Assembly: GCA_046160865.1 (NCBI GenBank) | Contig: JBJXHG010000191.1 | Location: 1 to 64,000 of the forward strand | Direction: 5' to 3' | Length of the DNA stretch: 64,000 bases | Source: JBJXHG01 sp046160865 | Lineage (GTDB): Bacteria > Planctomycetota > UBA1135 > GCA-002686595 | Shown here: positions 60,869-64,000 of the stretch, one piece after another | Layout of the letters: each line of letters starts with the position of its first letter | How positions within the stretch are numbered: the stretch's first letter is position 1 | The notes under the pieces: generated by a model | Database searches by the model: none | Seen by the model: the letters and a program-made list of their open reading frames with translations, nothing else | What the model was told of the DNA's origin: nothing | Program-made: the position numbers and the translations under genes

Positions 60869-61552
60869 ATGCAATCCACGACTGCCTCACGCCGGTCTCT
60901 CCCTCACACCGAGGATTCGATCACCGCCAAGGAATCCGAACTCATGGCCCGGTTCCGCGACCGGCGCGGGGCCGAGGACTTCCAGGCGCTCTACGAGTTC
61001 ACGCGCGGGGACCTCCTCTCCTGGATGACGGTCCTCCTTCACGGCCGGCGGCTCAAACAGGACCCCCTCGATCTCCTCCAGGACACCTACGTCAACATCT
61101 ACCGCTACGCCGGCGGATTCCGGGACGAACGGCCCGCGAGCTTCCGGGTCTGGTCGCGGAAGATCGCGACCAACGTGGTCCGGCGCGCGATGACGCGGGG
61201 CCGCGAGTGGAAGCTCGAGGACTTCCCGAAAGGTCTCGCCGAGCCGGCTGACGGGCATGCCGGCCCCCGAGATCAGCTGTCGCACGAGGAGGAGGCCCGG
61301 TTCCTGGTCCGATCCTGGATGCTTCTCCTCGGGCATTACGCCCACGCCGTCCGCACCCTCCGCGATCGGGACCGCCGAGCCCTCGAGCTGATCGAGGTCC
61401 GCGGACTCTCCTACGGGGAGGCCGCCGTCGAGCTCGGAGTGGGACCCCTGAACATGAAGATGATCGTCTTCAGGGCGAGGAAGAGGATTCGGGCGGAAGT
61501 GGGCCGGACGCTGTCCTCGTCTGGCCCGGAGAGCCTGCGAGCGGCTGGCTGA
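60869..61552 (+). CDS. ECF-type sigma factor
   Basis: A 227-residue protein from ATG 60869. Region 2 runs ~22-100 (SELMARFRDRRGAEDFQALYEFTRGDLLSWM, LKQDPLDLLQDTYVNIYRYA, ASFRVWSRKIATNVVRRAMTR) and region 4 ~150-210 (ALELIEVRGLSYGEAAVELGVGPLNMKMIVFRARKRIRAEVG). An in-frame ATG at 60944 with AAGGA would cut into region 2, so the upstream start is preferred; TTG 60812 is also open. The long spacer between regions with HEEEARFLVRSW is typical of planctomycete ECFs. No anti-sigma gene follows; the next gene is a glycosyltransferase 61 bases on. Confidence 0.85.
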   Translation: MQSTTASRRSLPHTEDSITAKESELMARFRDRRGAEDFQALYEFTRGDLLSWMTVLLHGRRLKQDPLDLLQDTYVNIYRYAGGFRDERPASFRVWSRKIATNVVRRAMTRGREWKLEDFPKGLAEPADGHAGPRDQLSHEEEARFLVRSWMLLLGHYAHAVRTLRDRDRRALELIEVRGLSYGEAAVELGVGPLNMKMIVFRARKRIRAEVGRTLSSSGPESLRAAG

Positions 61553-61613
61553 ACCTCCCCTGCGCGGTTCGAGCTCGTCATCCGGTACCCTCACCGGACG
61601 ATCCAGGGCCGCG

Positions 61614-63062
61614 ATGAGCCAGACCGACCACCTCCCGGCCCCCACGACGGGGATTCACCTGTCCGTCGTGATGCCCGTCTACAACGAGCGGTACCTCGTC
61701 GCGGAGTCGATCCGTCGGGTGCTGGCGGTCGAGAGTCCCGCGATCTCGCGCCTCGACCTGATCGTCGTGGACGACGGCTCGACCGACGGGACGCGCGAGG
61801 TCCTCCGGAGGATCGCGGCCGAGCATCCCGGCCGGATCACCTACGTCGAGCACGAGAGGAACCAGGGCAAGGGAGGCGCCGTCTCGACGGGCGTCGCGCT
61901 CGCCCGCGGGGAGGTCACGGTGATCCAGGACGCGGACCTGGAGTACCACCCGCGCGATCTGCCTCGCCTGATGGCGCCGTTCCTGAACGACGAGGCGGAC
62001 GCCGTGTACGGGTCGAGGTTCCTCTCCGGCGACTACCGGCGCGTCCTCTACTACCGGCACTCGGTCGCGAACCGGTTGTTGACCTCGCTCTGCAACCTGC
62101 TCACGGACCTGAACCTCTCCGACATGGAGACCTGCTACAAGGCGGTGCGCACGCCGCTCCTCCAGTCGATCCCGATCCGCAGCCGGGACTTCCGCATCGA
62201 GCCGGAGCTCACCTTCAAGCTCGAGAAGCGCGGCGCGCGCATGTACGAGGTGCCGATCTCCTACGTCGGCAGGACCTACGACGAGGGGAAGAAGATCGGC
62301 TTCCGCGACGCCGTCCTCGCGTTCGGCGCCATGATCCACTGGTGGCTGATCGACGACGTGTACAAGCCGGACGAGTACGGCTCGAACATCCTCGTCAGCC
62401 TCTCCGAGGTGCCCAAATTCAACCGCTGGATGGCGGACGCGCTGCGCCCCTATCTCGGCGCGCGCGTGCTCGAGCTCGGCTCCGGGATCGGGAACATGAC
62501 GCGCAATCTCTGCCCGCGCGACCGGTACACGGCCTCCGACATCAATCCGCACTACCTCGACTACCTGCGGCGCACCTTCCATTCGAGGCCGTACCTCGAC
62601 GTGCAGAAGGTCGACCTGGCCGCCGCGGCCGACTTCGTGCCGCTGCAGGGGAAGTACGACACCGTCGTCTGCCTGAACGTGCTCGAGCACATCAAGGAAG
62701 AGGCTGCGGCGCTCGCGAACATCCGCGGCTCCCTCGCGACCGGAGGTCGAGCGGTGATCCTCGTGCCGCAGGGACCCGGCGTCTACGGGACCCTGGACGA
62801 GGTCCTCGGCCACGAACGGCGGTACACGCGGGATTCGCTCACCACGGCCCTGAAGGGGGCCGGCTTCGAGATCGACGAGATGTTCGACTTCAATCGCGCG
62901 ACGACGCCGGGCTGGTGGTTCAACGGCAAGATCCTCCGCCGTCGGCATTTCGGCCGCGTGCAGCTCAAGATCATGAACCTCTCGGTCTGGCTCCTGCGCC
63001 GCATCGATTCCTGGCTCCCGTGGCACGGCGCTTCCCTGATCGCCGTCGCTCGTCGTACCTGA
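61614..63062 (+). CDS. GT2 glycosyltransferase fused to a class I methyltransferase
   Basis: A 482-residue two-domain protein. Residues ~15-245 are a family 2 glycosyltransferase of the dolichyl-phosphate-sugar synthase type (LSVVMPVYNERYLV, IVVDDGSTDGTREVL, NQGKGGAVSTGVALARGEVTVIQDADLEYHPRDL, YGSRF, DMETCYKAVR, PEL/ISYVGRTYDEGKKIGFRDA). Residues ~265-480 are a SAM methyltransferase (GARVLELGSGIGNMTRNL for motif I, YTASDIN, DTVVCLNVLEHIKEEAAAL, GGRAVILVPQG) with a possible amphipathic C-terminus. It probably makes and modifies a lipid-linked sugar at the membrane. The fusion is known in several phyla. No clear ribosome site. Confidence 0.9.
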   Translation: MSQTDHLPAPTTGIHLSVVMPVYNERYLVAESIRRVLAVESPAISRLDLIVVDDGSTDGTREVLRRIAAEHPGRITYVEHERNQGKGGAVSTGVALARGEVTVIQDADLEYHPRDLPRLMAPFLNDEADAVYGSRFLSGDYRRVLYYRHSVANRLLTSLCNLLTDLNLSDMETCYKAVRTPLLQSIPIRSRDFRIEPELTFKLEKRGARMYEVPISYVGRTYDEGKKIGFRDAVLAFGAMIHWWLIDDVYKPDEYGSNILVSLSEVPKFNRWMADALRPYLGARVLELGSGIGNMTRNLCPRDRYTASDINPHYLDYLRRTFHSRPYLDVQKVDLAAAADFVPLQGKYDTVVCLNVLEHIKEEAAALANIRGSLATGGRAVILVPQGPGVYGTLDEVLGHERRYTRDSLTTALKGAGFEIDEMFDFNRATTPGWWFNGKILRRRHFGRVQLKIMNLSVWLLRRIDSWLPWHGASLIAVARRT

Positions 63063-63063
63063 T

Positions 63064-63912
63064 CTATTTCGCCGGCTCGCGCGCCAGCTGGGCGTACAGG
63101 AAGATCGGCCCGACGATGAAGAGGGCGAACATCGGCGGCGCCGCGCACAGCGGATTCCCGGCGTGCAGCACGTCGAAGTCGCACAGGAGCCGGATCACGC
63201 ACTCCGCCACGGCCACCAGGAAGACGACTCCGACCTGCTTCCACTTCCCGCGCACGATCGTGCGTGGATCCGTGACCATGAAGAACATGAAGAGCTGGTA
63301 CATCGGCCCCGTGGCCGGACCGAGCTCCCCGCCCAGCGGCTGGTGGTTGACGAAGGTCCGAATCCACGCGAGGAGCGCGAAGAAGACGAGATAGGCGAGC
63401 GTGATGTGGAGGACGCGAGCGCGGTACACCGTCAGCAGGCCGACCACCCAGATCACCGCGACCATCCAGGGATCGTTGCCCCACTGGTGGCTCAGCATGC
63501 TGACCTGTCCCGAGGCGACGAGGAGCATGAGGCAGACGCTGAAGTTCGTCGGGTTCCAGAGGTGGCGGTTGCGGTAGCGCAGGACGTACTTCGACGCGAT
63601 CGCCAGCACCGCGCATGCCGCGAAGGGCCAGATGAGGCCGCTCGAGGGCTTGAGGAGGATCGCGACGCTGTTCCCGCTGATGTACGCGCTGAGGAGATTG
63701 GGGATTCCCCCCTTGTGCAGCCGGTGCAGGACGAGCTCGGCGAGCAGCGCGCTGCCGAGCGCGACGATCCAAGGGAGGTAGCTGTCGCCCAGGATCTGGA
63801 AGCGCCATTGGCCGATGACGAGGATCAGCGTGAGGAAGCCCGAGGAGAGCCAACGCGGATCGATTCCGCGTCGCGCGGAGGGGGCGGTCGCCGTCGCGGC
63901 GATCTCGTTCAT
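63064..63912 (-). CDS. RnfD/UnbU-like membrane protein
   Basis: A 282-residue polytopic protein with ~8-9 helices. It is similar to the NqrB/RnfD family used by Rnf complexes and to UnbU, which is found beside enediyne gene clusters: LLAELVLHRLHKGGIPNLLSAYISGNSVAILLKP, KYVLRYRNRHLWNPTNFSVCLMLLV, FVNHQPLGGELGPATGPMYQLFMFFMVTDPRTIVRG. The FMN-linking SGAT motif of true RnfD is not obvious. ATG at 63912 overlaps the stop of the upstream CRTAC1/UnbV gene (ATGA), so the pair is probably a functional unit of unknown role. Confidence 0.82.
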   Translation of the reverse strand: MNEIAATATAPSARRGIDPRWLSSGFLTLILVIGQWRFQILGDSYLPWIVALGSALLAELVLHRLHKGGIPNLLSAYISGNSVAILLKPSSGLIWPFAACAVLAIASKYVLRYRNRHLWNPTNFSVCLMLLVASGQVSMLSHQWGNDPWMVAVIWVVGLLTVYRARVLHITLAYLVFFALLAWIRTFVNHQPLGGELGPATGPMYQLFMFFMVTDPRTIVRGKWKQVGVVFLVAVAECVIRLLCDFDVLHAGNPLCAAPPMFALFIVGPIFLYAQLAREPAK

Positions 63913-64000
63913 TCGCGCGGCTCCTCGAGGCGCACGAGTTCGCCGGCGCGAGGCGATTGCACGGTCTGCTCGACTCCGGACGGCCAGCGCACGACGGCCT
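63909..64000 (-). CDS. C-terminal end of a CRTAC1/UnbV-type protein (cut by the window edge)
   Basis: The last 29 codons read AVVRWPSGVEQTVQSP followed by RAGELVRLEEPRE and a stop. VxWPSG followed by a short strand and Glu-rich end is the ASPIC/UnbV C-terminal signature, as also seen in the complete CRTAC1 gene at 41331-43145. The rest lies outside the window. It overlaps the RnfD/UnbU-like gene by four bases. Confidence 0.75.
   Translation of the reverse strand, partial: AVVRWPSGVEQTVQSPRAGELVRLEEPRE

Noticed and set aside
1..64000. CRISPR arrays, tRNA and rRNA genes, integrases, transposases or phage genes
   Set aside because: None were recognised. The R1 and R2 repeats are palindromic and dispersed, not regularly spaced arrays. 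A tRNAscan/Infernal run would be needed to exclude small RNAs formally.

Overview
The window is high-GC bacterial DNA that most resembles a deep-branching member of the Planctomycetota. This placement is an inference from gene content, not a phylogeny. The supporting content is a small basic protein of the Planctomycete/Verrucomicrobia/Chlamydia type (44276-44581), an ECF sigma factor directly upstream of a membrane Ser/Thr kinase (26705-30533), a secreted protein ending in a Cys-rich GDG/CPC module (10457-12190), CRTAC1/UnbV-type FG-GAP proteins, and many lipoproteins with Ala-X-X-Cys or similar lipoboxes. Outer-membrane biogenesis genes (LptE-like, BamD-like) indicate a diderm cell. Tight operons with ATGA, GTGA or TTGA stop/start overlaps are common.

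Layout, left third (1-25.6 kb): an arylsulfotransferase-like exported protein; a DUF4190-like membrane protein; an ECF sigma factor with a coupled membrane protein (putative regulator); then two complete oligopeptide ABC importers (OppA-B-C-D-F) that run divergently from each other (4.1-9.7 kb on minus, 12.4-18.9 kb on plus) around one secreted protein. A HAD phosphatase, a decayed trypsin-like protease and a tandem pair of TPR-secretin lipoproteins follow.

Middle (25.6-50 kb): a gene-free ~1 kb stretch leads into the ECF sigma and a 1014-residue kinase that carries an array of DnaJ-like zinc-ribbon motifs outside the membrane. Next come family-4 uracil-DNA glycosylase, TPR lipoproteins, an alpha/beta hydrolase, a HlyD-like lipoprotein coupled to a terpenoid-cyclase-fold protein, a TPR-hydrolase with a lost nucleophile, a CRTAC1-TPR pair, a SPOR-like protein, the small basic protein, QueE, a beta-helix secreted protein, an MsrB-MsrA fusion lipoprotein, and an AlgJ/AlgI polysaccharide O-acetylation pair.

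Right (51-64 kb): a housekeeping minus-strand run CorC-RecO-TPR-LptE-FtsH-FolP-GlmM-TsaB, then a plus-strand sigma factor and a glycosyltransferase-methyltransferase fusion, and finally an RnfD/UnbU-like membrane protein overlapping the cut-off C-terminus of a CRTAC1/UnbV protein. Codon style changes visibly near 50.5-51 kb (GCG/CGC-dominated on the left, more GCC/CGG/GGG on the right).

Beyond genes, two families of dispersed palindromic elements are present. R1 (~225 bp, 23-bp terminal inverted repeats, copies near 2.5 and 33.0 kb in opposite orientation) lies next to gene 3' ends. R2 (~160 bp imperfect palindrome, copies at 1-131 and 3934-4094 plus partial copies near 9.7 and 38.9 kb) tends to lie just 5' of genes, and its end merges into a TACACT-type -10 hexamer. 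These are the most likely undescribed items, together with the zinc-ribbon kinase.
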